DNA of 64,000 nucleotides from Phyto melanocephala (GCA_941918925.1 OW799236.1:72382465-72446464), one strand, 5' to 3'; shown: positions 22,983-37,019, counted from the first letter of the stretch. The notes: generated from the letters alone by a model not told the origin. Made by a program: numbers and translations.

Positions 22983-25864
22983 TTATCTCACGGCTGAAAC
23001 ACAATTTCCTAAAAATTTTCACACCACGAATAAGTGCCCAGTTAGAAAAATTTTGTGGTTTGCTTCTTGAACATTAGTATTTCAAATAACATACATCCAA
23101 ATCTAAACAATGTAGTAACTCTCTTTTTTTTTTGTCAAATTATAAGGTGCAAAGTTGACTGGCAAAGTATATTTGAGTGCATATCAGCTTAGGAGTTAGA
23201 AACATTTTGTGCTGTTGAACACAAAATTGCCACATGGGTGTTGTATCATTTGTTTGTTAACTCTTTAACTCTTTTATTGCCTAGTTCGGCTTTTACAGCT
23301 TTTTAAAAATTACCTTCTTTTTATTTCATGGAAACATTCGTAATAACGGGGTTTAACGAAACTGATGTAAATCCATGTTTTAAAAATATTCCTGTAGTAG
23401 CTCTTACGTACTGGTTCTGTTTGTTTTTCTGAGCGAAATTTCCAGTTAAGAACATGGAAATGAACCGCTAGTGCTTTAGAAACAACTGCTACAGAGAGTC
23501 GCTAGATTTTATCGAGTCCCATCCACTCAGTCCATGTGAAAAAGGATTTTTAATATATGTTGGAGCACAAAAGCATACAGTGCTCATAAAATCCTCGTAC
23601 TCTAAGCAAAACAGGTATTCTTATAATAACTGCTGAAAATACTACCGGAAAAGAAAAACAAAAATTCAAAATTATATTAAAAAAAAACTTATAAATTCTG
23701 AATTTCATTGGCTTGAGAAGAATATTTACAATTTTTCTTTTTTTACAGAATAGTATTAAAAACCTTCTCTATTTCTCTTAATTCAAAAGTAGTTCCATCT
23801 CTGCATTCATTATAGTAACGATAATGATTCCCATTAACGTTTATATTATATATTATATTAATTAAAATGTGAATGATACAGAAACCAAAAGAGCATGTAA
23901 TACAAATTCATTTAAACTCCATCCAAATCTAGTCCCATATCCGCATTCATTGTAAGTAATAGCAATAATGATATCAATTAATGCTTTAATTACATTAATT
24001 AAACTATTTTATGGCCACACATATACATGCAAACATGCGTTCAAATAATAACATTTTTTATATGCTCATAAAAACAAACACTAACAACAAATTGTAGCTT
24101 TTGGCGCAACTGTGATGCTGTTGCGAAAAGAAGCAAAAAAAAAACTTTGTGTTAAAAGCTATTATTGATTTCTTTTTATTATGATCACAATTATGATGGA
24201 TTCAAGTCAACTACAACATTATTTTTACGGATTTTTATTACTCATATAAGTAAGTACTGGCAGCAGTAACAATTTTAGTCATAAAAAAATGTATTTCGTC
24301 TAACACCGACCCAGATGATTTATTAGAGGTGACAAACTGTCTAAGATTTATATGTGAGATGTTCTAGTGTTTTGTCTTGTGTGAAGAATTGTAAGTGTGA
24401 GTAAATTGCTTGTTAAATTATAATAAATTTATTATATATTCATATGTGTATGTGTATGTTTGTATGTTTCAATATCGCTTTTTTCTCTTAAATATTATTA
24501 CATTTTCTTCATATTTATTGGAATTTTGTGCGTATTTGATATTTTTATTTCATACGATGATAAATTGTTTATTAATTTGATGAATTGTCACAAATACTTG
24601 TATGTCATTTATCAAAAAAATTTACTTTGTAAGGGTTAACATTATTGTTGCGGAGAAGAAATTATTAAGAAAGTATGTAGTACATTCATCATTGAAATAA
24701 GAAGATCAATTTACTTTTGCTATAGCACGCAAAATAATGTTAAGCAGGCTTCTTTAGTTCAGCCAAACGTAATTGAGTTATTGTAAATGAGTGTTAGGGT
24801 GAGAGAACAAAAGTAGGCGGATGAAGAAACAAGATAATATAGCACAATATAGCAGATGCTCCATCAATTTAACGTTTAGTCTATTGATGATGTGGGCCAA
24901 GTTGATTTTATAGGTGAATATTTTAGAAATTATTCTGCAAACAATTTGTATCCAAAAATGTAACACATTCAAATGAAACATTGTCGAATATGATATAATA
25001 ATTTTTTAATGGAAAAAGTGTCTTGATGTAGCTGGCTCTAAGCCGCTTGGAGGCATAAATAATTGTAGAAGCTCAGCTCGTAATTGATCGAAGTCATATT
25101 TAAGATCAAGAAAATCATTTAGTGAGGCTTCTTTGGAGCAAACGAAGTGACCGCGGTGCTATGATCACTATTAGATTAGGGCACTCAGTGTTGATAAGGA
25201 AACAACTTTTTTTTTTTTTATTGTAGTCAAACCTTAGAATATCATTACAATGTAAGAATATTGTAGGACACCATTTTAATAATAAAGAGCACCAGAAGCA
25301 CAAGAAAAATGGCTTAAAAGAAATATCATTATCAATATCAGTCCTCTTATTACAAAATATATATTTTGCATTACGATCAAAATATTTAAAAATAGAACAT
25401 AGAAAGAAATAGAATTTATATTGATAATCATTTTTTCTGTTTATTAATAAAGATAATTTCAAGCACAGAACTAAATAATTTACTATTTAAATAAATTATA
25501 TTAAAAGTATTTACGAAGGTCATTACCAGCAGGCCATTATTCAGTTTTTTTTTTAAATAATAGCGTGTTACTGTATTATGTATGAAATAATGACAACCTA
25601 TTATATCATTTCAAAAGGATTTTTCTGGGATTAGTCTGTTTACGATAACTAGATATTTGTTATAAATAATATTGAACGACCGTCTAATGTCAAAAACATA
25701 TGTTTGTTTTGCATCTAGTCGATATGTAGTTAACAGTCCGCTTAGCTCATCTATAGTGGCAACTATATTTTAACTTTATATTTTATACAAATGCATATTG
25801 ATACAAATTGCTTTTGTAGAATGATTTTCCTCTGTATGATATACAAACCATATATCTGCTTTGG
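22983..25864. other. Unannotated AT-rich spacer
   Basis: No gene. The 115-codon minus-strand frame 25115-25462 is the longest here, but its composition (F, C, Y, N, K, L) is what AT-rich noise gives. Confidence 0.4.
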
Positions 25865-26256
25865 ATATCTCTAACGCAAGTGCAGTTGCAATCCCGTTAG
25901 GGACTATTAAAAGCAGAATCTCCAGACACTTTTTCCAGAAGGCCGATGACAGGTGGCGTGGGCTGAGTACGTGTAAGGTGGCACGGCTTACGTGACCCTA
26001 TTTTCATGTACGGCGTACATTGAAACTTACTAGTCGAAGTCGAAAAGACATATCGAGGTTGTTAGGGGTATCGACGGGTCACCGGATGTTAGGCAAATAT
26101 GCCAGTCGACTCGGACTTCCATCGAACGACCATTGTAGCAGCTGTCTGGATAGAGAGAAGGAGGAATCTGTTTTCCACCTTCTCTGTGAATGTCCTGCAA
26201 TAGCGGCTAAGAGACACAGACTTCTGGGCGAACATGTACTGGATGGCGATATCTAA
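25865..26256 (+). pseudogene. LINE ORF2 C-terminus after RNase H (jockey/I/LOA-type)
   Basis: The plus strand encodes about 130 residues in one frame, broken by one TGA (25993-25995) where a tryptophan is expected. Landmarks are DRWRGLSTCKVARL, then RRTLKL, then SRKDISRLLGVSTGHRMLG and LGLPSNDHCSSC, then VFHLLCECPAIAAKR. The GH...LG followed by C-x2-C and H-x4-C-x-CPA is the conserved tail of RNase H-bearing non-LTR retrotransposons. Upstream of 25865 there is no coding similarity, so the copy is 5'-truncated. The 3' UTR follows to 26430. Confidence 0.7.
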
Positions 26257-26438
26257 AGTTGGAATAAATTATCTACTGAGATACCTCACGGCCACAGGGT
26301 GGACCTAGTACCCTTACTCTTGGAGTTATTCTGGAATACATAAGAACTGACGAGTGATATGGTCCTATCAAAACGGAGTCATATAGACTCCACTTGACTC
26401 TTTGCATGCAGTGAACTATCACTCTAACCAACCAACCA
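26257..26438 (+). mobile_element. LINE 3' UTR and (AACC)n tail
   Basis: Continues from the ORF2 fragment, is GC-richer than its surroundings, and ends CTCTAACCAACCAACCAACC then ATAAAA. The short simple-repeat tail marks the 3' junction. Confidence 0.6.
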
Positions 26439-27546
26439 ACCATAAAAACCATGATGCTTAATTTGTAACTACATAGTTATCTTCTGGGATAGACAATCAG
26501 ATAGTACTTGCAAAGGCTTAGTAGCAAAAGTGATAGATCTCACACGCATTAACTGAAAATAAACAAACTTACCAATTGCCCATTGAAAAATTGGAAAGTA
26601 ATTTGTTTTTCAAATAAAAATCTTATTAATATCAATTCGTTATAGCGTGTAACTTTAAAACCAAAAGACCCTGGTAAAAACCTTGGCTGATTTATAGCGC
26701 CTAAATGCTTAAATTGCTATGTGTAGTGTCACTCACTAAAATGAGTACACTCACTGATTATAAAAAAGGACAGATTTGTAACTAGTTTGAAGCTAAAAGC
26801 AATCAGTATATTCATAAATAATCACATAATTAATACTTAATCTGCAGGGAAAAATAAAGAGAGTATAATCACTTCAACTACTACTACAGTCTAACAATTT
26901 AAAGTCCCTTTTATCGTTTCTGTTTTAGATTTGGTGTTCACAATTTAATGGATTTACTTTAGGAAGGATGTTGAAGCCAAAATAAATAAATAGATAAAAG
27001 AATTTGTTTTGAATAAAAATATATTTTAAATATTTTATCTTCACAACGAGGTCTCTGTCGATTGGTTCGACCTCTGAACAAACTAGTTTATTGCATAATT
27101 ACAACGCAATATTATTTGCACACTATTTCAAACACTTTTCTGCTAATTAAAAAATTATTTTATTTATGCACACATATGACACTCGTAGTGATTCAATAAA
27201 CGTTTCCTTGTCACATCCTTTTTTACGTATCCCCATTGGCATAATTAAAAACTTATTCTGGCTGTGGCAAAGCTCAAACAGCTTTTTCTTAAAAGCAAAA
27301 TCTTTAACTGAGTTAATTTTTCAATGTAGATTAAATGTAAATAGTTGTGATTCTTTAAAAACTAATCCTGGTGGCAATGCACCCCCCAAAACCCTTTAAT
27401 TACGCCCATGTGTATCCCTTTATATTATCTTTAGTACTTCAAGTCACTTTATAAACTGACAAACTTTTTTGTAATTTAAAACATATCCACACATACATAC
27501 AAAACCTGCATAATGAAAAACGTTTTATTTATATTGAAAGTCGGAA
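26439..27546. other. Unannotated AT-rich spacer
   Basis: Nothing supportable. The open frames at 27166 and nearby have no family resemblance. Confidence 0.4.
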
Positions 27547-27550
27547 TACC

Positions 27551-28466
27551 CCAGCCTGCTAAATTGTCCGACATCTATCAGATGTCTGTAAGAAATGTCG
27601 ACAAACAAGTAAGAATTCTATACGAATTCTGTCAGACTTCTGACCGCCAAAGATATGAAATGGTTGACACGAATTCTGACAGACATGTCGTGGGAAATTC
27701 TAAGTTTTTTACCGGCGTGTCTGATAGAGATCTGATAGAAAAAACAGGGGAAATTCTGATTTATTATACGACATTCGTGTGGATTTCTGACAGATTTCTG
27801 AAAGTTTGTCGGACGTAATTCTAACCGATTAATCGCACAAATTTTTTAAAGAAATCTGAAATATTTAATAAATTAAAACTCAGTTTTATGTTATATTTTT
27901 TTTATTCATTTAATTTATTTAAACATTTTAAGCTAACTAGAAAATTCAACTACGCCCCTTTTTTAACACTTTTTCGAAAAGCCTGACGTGACATTTTTTT
28001 ACATATATTTTTTATTAAGCACAAAACAATCACTTTCTATAATTTCTTTAAACTTTTTTAACACAAAAATATATTAAATTTTTTAATATCACCTACTTTT
28101 TTGCACTTTATGACTTAAATAAACAATTTGTAAAACAAACTCAAGATTACAAAATTGGTAAAGGCAAAAAATTCCGTTTTAATTTGGAAAGAAAAAAAAA
28201 ACAAAAAATCCTAAACAAAAGGAATAAAAACAACTTAGACGTTTCTGTACGAAATCAGTCAGAAATCTATCAGACATGTCGGCAAACAAAAAAGAATAAA
28301 ATCCCTTCGACATATCCGTACGAAATCAGTCAGAAATCTATCAGACGTGTCGTACATTAAATTTCCCAGACATGTCTTACAGAAATCTGTACGAAATGTC
28401 CGTAAAAAAAGTCATATTTTTGTAAGACTTGTCTGATTCAGACATTGTCGTACTATTGTGCAGGCT
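27551..28466. mobile_element. MITE with dense subterminal TCAGACATGTC-type repeats (about 0.9 kb)
   Basis: The ends are inverted: CCAGCCTGCTAAATTGTCCG on the left, CCAGCCTGCACAATAGTACG on the right read inward. About 280 bp next to the left end and 230 bp next to the right end are packed with short words in both orientations (GACATGTCG, TTCTGACAGA, AATCTATCAGAC). A unit with GTACGAAATCAGTCAGAAAT is directly repeated about 70 bp apart (28247 and 28317). The middle is plain AT-rich DNA. The 101-codon frame 27513-27818 crosses the boundary and is not a gene. No clear target duplication. Confidence 0.6.
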
Positions 28467-28730
28467 GGAATGGTACATATTGTATCTTTAAACACAAACA
28501 AAATGAATTCAAAACGTATAAAAAGAAACATTCTTTTGTATTTGCGTATTTTGTATCAGTGCATTTATTTATTTTTGTAGTAAAAGGATTCTAGTCAACA
28601 TATAAAAACTAAATTGAAAAACAAAAATTTTGTTTTAATGTATTACAGATGTTCAGAAAAAATTACAATTTTTCTATAAGTTAAAAAGTTTAGAGAAATT
28701 TATAATTTAAACTTTCCAGACGACGACATA

Positions 28731-29319
28731 CACTGCCATACTAATAATAGTCGCACTTTAATTTCAAATTGTTCTTCTATTAACACATAGATCAGAGAAA
28801 AACTATTTATAAAACAAACTTTATTCTTTCATTTGTATTTTAAAGTGATACGCTATTATTTCCGCAGTAGTTAGTTGGATCCTTATTATTGAAAATAAGT
28901 TCTAAGATTCGATTTGAAATGGTTTTTTATAAGTTTTAAACATACATATTTCTTTACTGATTTTTTCACAAGCATCAATAAAAGTGGCTTTGAGCCCTTT
29001 TGATGGTGTCATATTGCTTACTTGCAGCATAGATTTCGCGTACCATAATTTCTTGTATTTTTTTTTCATAGGATCATTGGTTGATGTTATGGGTGAACGT
29101 TATATGGTTCCAACAGGATGGTGCTACTCGGCATACAGCCAACGAAATAATGTTTCACACATATTTCATATCAATCCTTCTATTAGAATAAAAAATATTA
29201 AAACAAGTCACTGAAAACTTTTCATTTAATTTACAATTAACATCGTGCGTTTTGTTTGGCATAACATTCTATAAGAAATACTTAAAATTAAAGTGCGACT
29301 TTAATATTGCACCGCAGTG
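28731..29319 (+). mobile_element. Mariner-type element, internally deleted (589 bp)
   Basis: Long inverted ends share CACTGC at the tips and a GTCGCACTTTAATTT block about 20 bp in; identity over the first 50 bp is roughly 70 percent. TA precedes the left tip. It contains the transposase scrap at 29072-29152. Confidence 0.6.
29072..29152 (+). pseudogene. Mariner-type transposase scrap with QQDGAT motif
   Basis: One plus-strand frame reads WFQQDGATRHTANEIM, the segment around the second catalytic aspartate (D of QQDGAT) in fly mariner-type transposases. The upstream half (VNGERYM-like) survives in a different frame, so there is a frameshift just before it. The rest of the gene has been deleted. 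Confidence 0.65.
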
Positions 29320-31254
29320 TGCTTCTCCTTAATCTGTCTATTTATATAAAAACAAGCATATGTGTTTGAATTCTTTTCTTTTTGTGTGTGTGTGTGTCGC
29401 TTTCATTTCTCTTTATTTTAAAAATTGTTCTTATTTTCAAATCTAACTGCTGGTAACTGTGACTCGTTTTTTAACTTATTCTTTATGAATACATTCACAC
29501 ACACGAAAAAACATCTCCAAACTGACGCACACATACACAAATCTCATCTTCATTGCATTTTGCGATTTCTCCCACCATTAAGTCTCTAGAGGAGGTCGTT
29601 TCTACGAATGCACTTGTGTGCAAAATTGAATTATTCAATTTAAATTGTATCTATTTTCCTCCCCTGTCATTCTCACTCACTCACTTCTTCCATTCCCCAG
29701 TTAAGCCAACAGTTATCAGGCAGCAATTAAAATCTGTGTAAACGTTTTATATTTAAGCGTTTATTTTGTTTTGTTTAGTTTCCTTTTAACGTTTACAAAA
29801 ATTGCATAAATGCATGACTAATGACGATAAAAGTATTTAGAAGGAATAAAAACACATGCCAACTTTTGTATAGATTAATTGGAATTTGAAATGATTGTGA
29901 TTTTGTGTTGTCTTTACAATTACGATGCAAATTTATGAAAATTATTTTCAAAGTGTGTGTCTGCGTGTAAGTGTGTGTGTGTGTGTGTGTGCAGCGAATT
30001 TGCTAACGAAGCATACAAATTTGTATGAATTACCCCACTTGACTACAATTTTCGGCAATTAAAACACTAGCGAATTTTTACAAAATTTCGCTTGATGAAA
30101 AGACTTGTAATAACGAAAAAATAATGTGACATACCTACTTTAACGCCCACTTCCCATATAACGCTTTATCCTATATTCATACACTTTTCTATTGACAATG
30201 GTTTTAAAAGAATAACGAACTCTGTATTGAAATATCTAAGTTGAATTTATAAGCAGAAACTACTTTGATACACCTGCTTCAACTCTTTTCATTAAACAAT
30301 ACCTATTAATGCATACAAATATTTTCGAATTTCAGCATATAGGTACTTTGTCATTCATTTCGAGAATTCATGTAGGAAATGTTCGAACGTTCGCTTTTTT
30401 CAAAACTCCAAAATTGATTGTGGTGTGTTTTGAGAGTTTAGAAAAAAAAAAAAAGTTTCGCAAAATCTTAAATAATTTTCGAAACTTAGGTCAAGTGGGA
30501 AAGGGAACTATCAGCTAGTTACTTTGTGTAATGATTTTGATATTTATTTGAACGCTTAAAAATAAAGACATTTTTATTAAAAATAATTTATGTATAATTG
30601 TAAAGGGTTTTTAATAAGGAACGGTTAAATGCTTAAAAAAAAACAGAAAAGAATAGAATTGAATAGAACCTAAGACATACAATGTAACCATTATTAGACT
30701 TTAAAGATTTATTTAGGCTGAGTTTGAACAAGGACTTGAATAATATTGACTTGAAATCAGTTGAACTAATCGCGTAATCCTGATGGGCAACTAATGCCAC
30801 AATTTAAATTAGATATAATCATGTATACATACGTACTGTCCAGTTGTACAACCGGCCAAGGCTATTTGGCATCAGTAACTAAAACATAAATAATAGGATG
30901 AAAGTACGGCAAGAAAACAAGAAACATTTACCATCCCTTAATAAAGAACACTTCAGAATTTACCTGATTTTAAATGTTATTTTTAAAGGTTAAATGTATC
31001 GTTTATATTCATTGAATATCTTAGAAGTGTGAACGTGTCATTAAAATTCGTTGAATATTGTTTTAGATCTATTGGTTATCCCTTTCTTAGGTTATAAACC
31101 TATAAGTACCACACAAACTAAGCAACATTTGAAATATTAGAAATGTTTATCTTCTCTAGCGCCCCAAATGGGCATCGCTGGCAATTACGCTTATTTTTGG
31201 CCTAAGGATTATTTTAGTAATCAAAATTTCCATAAATGAAGTGAGATAAATTTA
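29320..31254. other. Spacer with microsatellites
   Basis: Contains (TG)n at about 29385-29398 and an interrupted (GT)n at 29951-29983. No gene recognised. Confidence 0.45.
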
Positions 31255-31257
31255 AGT

Positions 31258-31735
31258 GGCTCCATAAAAAACACCGATTAATGCGGTTTTTACGATGGAG
31301 AGATAATCGGAACAAATGTTTTTCCAAATGATGCCACATGTTGCATTACGGTTACTGGAGATGGCTACCACACTATTGTCAATATTATTTTGTTTAAAAA
31401 TATAAATGACATTAATAAGGAGAAAATTAATATGACAGAATAGTGTCAAAAGGCGACAGCAATAATCGATTTATTGAAGTCAAAATTTGGCGATAAGTTG
31501 ATACAGAAAAAATACCCTGTCAACTGTTCGACTTGGCACTATTTCATTATTTCCTGTGGAGCCACGTGAATTCAATGATTAATGCTGAAAAATCAGCAAA
31601 AAACGACTTCTTGAAGGACAATATTGTTTGATCTTTTCGTGACATATTGCCAGCAATTCTCGAAAAAGTGGCGCAAATTTAGACGTCCGAAATAAGTTTT
31701 GTTAAGTACAGCCACTATGGCCATATGTCCTAAAC
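31258..31735 (+). pseudogene. Tc1/mariner-superfamily transposase remnant
   Basis: Plus-strand reading across frames gives CGFYDGEIIGTNVF then PNDATCCITVTGDGYHTI (the WCG-F...G-I-G-FF-DA...VNGDRY block), then IIDLLKSKFGDKLIQ, then a decayed WPPRSCDLTPLD region, then WSHVNSMINAEKS, DNIV, FRDILPAILEKVAQI and finally KYSHYGHMS. This follows the order of the C-terminal half of fly mariner-type transposases to the usual GGHM-like terminus. Several stops and frameshifts break it, and the N-terminal half is absent. It is a separate copy from 10618-11215, because the deletions differ. Confidence 0.7.
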
Positions 31736-31790
31736 AATATTCAAATATAATTTCATCATACATGGTGCATCCGAATAAAAACTTTACATT

Positions 31791-34204
31791 TGTGTGTTGT
31801 TGTTTACAATTCGATGTTGATCTTGCGATACAAAAATCTGTGAATTCTTGATGATTTTTTAATTCGATTATTTTAGTTTTTTTATTAATTAAAAAACTAA
31901 CTCCTTAAAAGCATATTCATCCCATAAATTATTTGTGTTATTTTTAATCAAAAAAATATTTTAAGTCATATTATATGGCATTTATTAACGTAAATAAAAT
32001 ATTTTGCTTACATATTATTGAACTTAATTAAAATAACGATTTTTAGAAAAAAAAAAATTAGATTTATACTAAATTAAATAGTAATCTCTGCTATACTGAG
32101 AAAAAAAGAAGATTTAAGTGTAATGAAAAATAATCTTACTTCCAGAAAAAGCTCCCCAGTTTACGGTTTAAATTTTGTTACGTCAATTCATGTAAATTTT
32201 ATAGATTTATTTTTTTTTCTTTAATCTTTCAAATCTTTGAACTAAAAAAAACAAAAACAACGTCATACATTTTAAACAGTCGGCATATAAATACATAAGC
32301 TGTACAATGCTTTCAGTGCAACTGTGTATAAAGAGTCAATATGATTTTAATACGATTTTTCCTTTGAAGTCTCACTCAAGGCCTGTAGGCCAAGATCAGC
32401 TAAGAAAAAATCTATACACAATTAAGCTTCCTTGAACTAAATAAAGCAAACAAGTATATAATCAATAAAAAAAAAACACACACACAAACAAAAAAGTTAA
32501 ACGAAATATATTTATAAAAATAAAAAAAAGGAAATAAATCCTCGAAATCAGTATTTAAATAAAACAAATCTTTACTCTTCTGAACTCATATGCAGTATTA
32601 TTTATTTTTTTTGTTATTGTTGCTCTCTTTTTCTAGATTTGTTTGATTATTTTGCATTTTACAAATACATTTAAGTATATATTTCTTTCCTCTTGCCTTT
32701 GTTGTTTGGAAAATCTATAATAAAATAAACAATGTTTTCTGTATCGTGTACATTGACTTAAGGATATTTGTGTTTATGGTATATATGTGTGAATGTATAT
32801 GTTTGTTGACTGAAAAATTAAAATTTTAAAGAAACAAAAGAATTGTGGAGAAAATATAAGTGTACATAGATGTGTATTAATAAATGTTTCTCTTTATATT
32901 TCCTTATCTATACGTTTACTAAAAACAAAAAGACCAAATAACACATACAAACATAAGTAGGTTCTATTATAGTTTATTTTGTTTTAAATTTTCTAACAAT
33001 CTGATTTAAAGATAATACAGGAAATAGTTTTCAATATTAAAAAATACAAACTAAAGTGAGCTCTCTTCCTTTAGTTCTGTTATGAAATTTGAATCATTTT
33101 GGTGGCCTATAACAAGAGCTCTTGTGTAGTTTTTTTTAGAATTAAAATGTTTTACCTTTTACCTTGGGTTTATATAAGTTTACAATTCCATGTTAAGCAT
33201 CTAATAGTATGCTTGGTCCTTTGGACATTTTGAGTCAATTAATCTGTGTCCATCTTTCTGTCAGTCTGGCTTTGTTCTTTTTGGAAAATATTCTCTCGAC
33301 AGAACTTAAATGAAGTTTACTCAAAATTATGCTCTTTCTATAATTGTATTCATAAAATGTTTTTGAAAAACTGGAGGGATATAGGGTAGTAAGCCTAATA
33401 TCTTTTAAAATTTGCTTTCGTTGTTAGACCAGTGGCCGTATACATATAGTATAGCAAGCATCTTAGAGAGTTAAGTTTCTAGGAATTTAGTCTTTAGTAT
33501 ATTGGAGTTAGTGAAACAATTACTACTGTATTAAAATAATTATAAACTTTTATTTATAGACGTGCTCAAATTAATTAAAACTATGTTAGAAGTTAAACAA
33601 ATTCTTAGATATTCAGGGTGCCTACCGCGCTTAACTCAAAAGGAAATCTGCTTACAATGACAAAATAATAAAAGATCAAATATGTTTTTTGTTAATTTTT
33701 GTTTTCCTTTAAATTTGCTTTCACGTTTAGACTAAGCAATTTAAATCTTTCTAACTCGATCTTACCTCTGATTCAGAAAACACGTCGAAGAGACTTGCGT
33801 AACTGAACGTGAAGGCCCAATTACACAGAAGTGACAAACGATACTAAAATGATCAAGGTGTCAATTCTTATGTGGTGGCACCTTATGACGCGGCACAGTT
33901 TTTATTTCACAGTATCAGAGAATAAGAATTGTCACCCAGTAGACTAATAGAACAAACATTGAACACTTCTTATTTACTAATAAATATATTCTCAAGAAAA
34001 CCAAAATGTTATAATAATTATAATATAATATTTTGTATTTAAATATTACCGTCAAGACTTAAAAATTGCTAGCTGTCGTGAAACTTCACATGTATAACCT
34101 TCTTTATTACAACATGTGCCAAAGTCACCATTGGCTTAAAAATTTAAAAGCTTTTTCGTTTATATATTTTCTCGAACATAAAATATACCAAATGGAAATT
34201 TGTA
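31791..34204. other. Unannotated AT-rich spacer
   Basis: No gene; ordinary AT-rich DNA with occasional (TATG)n-like stretches. Confidence 0.4.
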
Positions 34205-34690
34205 TTCACTATGTATGGAGACCAGAGACTCTGGACTTGTCTGCTTGGTAGACTGAAGCAATCTACCATCCGCCTCTGTTCTATTGAGATGGCAACAGCA
34301 CCCGTAAACTTCCGTGTTAACCGTAGCCCGACCGAGGTCAGTCATCAGCGCTCACTTCCGAATCCGTATTTCGCTTGGAATAACCACAGCCACCACGTGT
34401 ACTCTGAAGAGACCTCACCAATAATCAGACAGAACTATGCCCTGAGGCTTACTGATTCCGTTGGTACTAGATAGGTCTTGAGAATGTTTCTGAGCAGAGC
34501 TCATTTTCTTCCAAAGTATGGCTCCAAGAAGCCAGAGGTGTTGAGCTCACCTCTTTACCCCGAGCTGGCAAACACCAAGGCCTGGAAGAATGACCAATTA
34601 TCCATGGCCCCGGGGGGAAGGCAGTTGGCCCACCCTGCTACAGCAACATGTCAGTTCTACTTTCAAGAGCGATATTTAAAAACAAAATTC
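34205..34690. repeat. GC-richer dispersed repeat, probable retroelement fragment
   Basis: A 480-bp island of near-balanced composition in AT-rich DNA. The word CCAGAGACTCTGGACTTGTC is shared with the LINE-like tail at 22552-22740 in inverse sense. The block around 34555-34625 (CTTTACCCCGAGCTGGCAA...CCCCGGGG) matches 15815-15885. The open frames 34211-34474 and 34478-34699 have no recognised domains. Orientation is unclear. Confidence 0.4.
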
Positions 34691-37019
34691 TTTTGTTAAC
34701 AGATAGCGCTGTCCATTTACGGTAACACTATTCCCATCTTTATTTTCGAAGAAGGAAGATGTAGTGCCATAAAATACTGTACAGCTAAGGGAGTGCACTT
34801 GGTGTGGATGACTCTTGGATTTTCTGAATACCAGGACCTACAGTTCTGCTCATTTATAAGCCATGCGAATGAAAATGAGCTTTATTACTTGTAATCAGAT
34901 TTTCAAGAAAGTTAATGTAATTTCTGGCCAACTAAGTATTAAAATTGAAGTGCAAAATTTGCACAAAGTTGATGATCAGAGTTTTGCGAGGTGCAGTAGT
35001 GACTTAAATATCATTCCAAGCTTAGAAGAACGCCTTCTGGTATATGTTTCTGGTATTCAATTTATTCCACAGTGCAAATTAAACATGGTCTACTGTTTCG
35101 TCACAAATTTCTTACGGTGCCTTTGTTGATGGTGGTAATGAACTAAGAAACGAATATATAACGACTATATGCTGTTTGCGGTAAAATAATTTATTGCTGG
35201 TTAAAATAAAATTCTATTATTTTAGTTCTTTGTTCGGTTGTAAAATGCAAAGATTTTATAATCTCTAGCGGCGTTGTGCATAGTAATCAAATGTGTACTA
35301 ACTTACGAGCTACTATCTTTCCCTTATATTAATTTTCCCTTAAATGGTAAGGAGCTTATTAGTTAGCACGCGGTTTGTTATTATGCATTAGACCATAGGT
35401 GTTTAGTATTATGTTTAATATCTTTGGCCCACATACCATATTGTTGTCGGTTTATCCACAAACCAGATCATGTTTTGTTTGAAACTATAAATAAAAAAGC
35501 TCTATATTTTTAAAGAATTAATTTTGGTATTTCAATTTATATTTTAATTCCTAATTTTATTTTTGTAATTTACTCCAATTTTAATTTAATTTTTAAACTT
35601 TAACATTATTTAAATTACGAACAATTCGCACTTAGTATACCTGCAGGTTGTTGGTAAAATAATTATTTTTAAAATCTACATTGTCTGAAAAATTCTCGAT
35701 CTGGTATAACAACATTTACATTTATAATGGAACTACAGAAAGTAGTTGTAGTTGTATATAAAACATGTCACAGCTTATATCAAGTTAAATTTAAAACATA
35801 GTAGTGAATATTAAATAAACTACTGCTTAATTTTAGTGCGAATAGTATATTCCAAAAGTGTTAGATCTTATTTGCAATAAAAAAATCCCAGTTTTGTTTA
35901 AGTTATAAATCTAGTTACTTAAATTTATAAATGCAACAATATATAAAATTTATAACAATAAATAAGTTTTAAGTTATTAAATAAATAGTTCTATATTTGA
36001 GATCACTATTTAGTGAAGTCTAATTTTCGGGAGCGAAATTTTTCATAACATATGTATCTCTACACGGAAAAATAGTCGAGTAAAAAAATTTATATTTATT
36101 AAAACGAATGAATGAACAGAAAATAAAAAAAATCCATATTTGCACAAATATATGAAATGTAAATTATGTCATCAACAAATAATTATCAAAATATTAGTTT
36201 TATATTCAGTGGACTCAAACTATGCTGTGTACAGCAATTCGAAAGTTGCCAGATGATTTTTCAAACCTAAATTTCAAGTTGTTTTTTCACATGTACGTAC
36301 TTCTTAAAGAATTGTTGAATTAAAACTGAATTCGACCAAAATTGTTTCTTTTTTTTTCAATAAATATATTGAATAAAATTTACAATTAAAGTTCTATTAT
36401 TGTTGTCACTTTTTTCGTAAACAACCTTTCTTGTTTACTTGAGAAAATTTATGTGTTTTATATTAAAGTAGATTTTTAACTCAACAACTTTTGCTTAAAA
36501 AAACAAACCAAATTTGTACACAAAGGGTTTTTCAAGAAGAGCAAATTAATGACAATAGAGTATTTAAAATTTTAACAGAAGCATTTTCTCAAGCTTAAGG
36601 TTGAAGTCATTGAAAACTAAATTTAAAAATAAGAAAATGTGTTAAAATTTCATTATATTTTTTTTTGAATTTTTACCCACTATTTTTAAAAACCCTTTGT
36701 ATACATAAAACCAGATAAGAAATTGCAGAAATTTTAAGACTTTTCTTCTATGGCTTAAGCACTTATTGAAATTGACAAAAAATTTACTGCAGTACAAAGA
36801 TATTCCTATCAACAGTGTATTAAAACTTTCATTTAATTTTATGTTTGTATAACATATTTAAAGAAATTATTTATATGTATTGTATTTAACATTAGTGCAG
36901 AGCCTAAAAGAAATATGCCAAAATTCTTAAAAACGTTTTAGTAAGGAAAAACTTATGAAGAGTTTTCTACAGGAACATCAAAGCAAAATTGCAATACTTT
37001 TTCTAGACTATTTTAGCTC
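34691..37019. other. Unannotated AT-rich spacer
   Basis: Nothing supportable beyond short chance frames (for example 34863-35129). Confidence 0.4.

Noticed and set aside
25115..25462. 115-codon minus-strand open frame
   Set aside because: Low-complexity hydrophobic and lysine-rich product with no recognised motif; expected by chance at this AT content.
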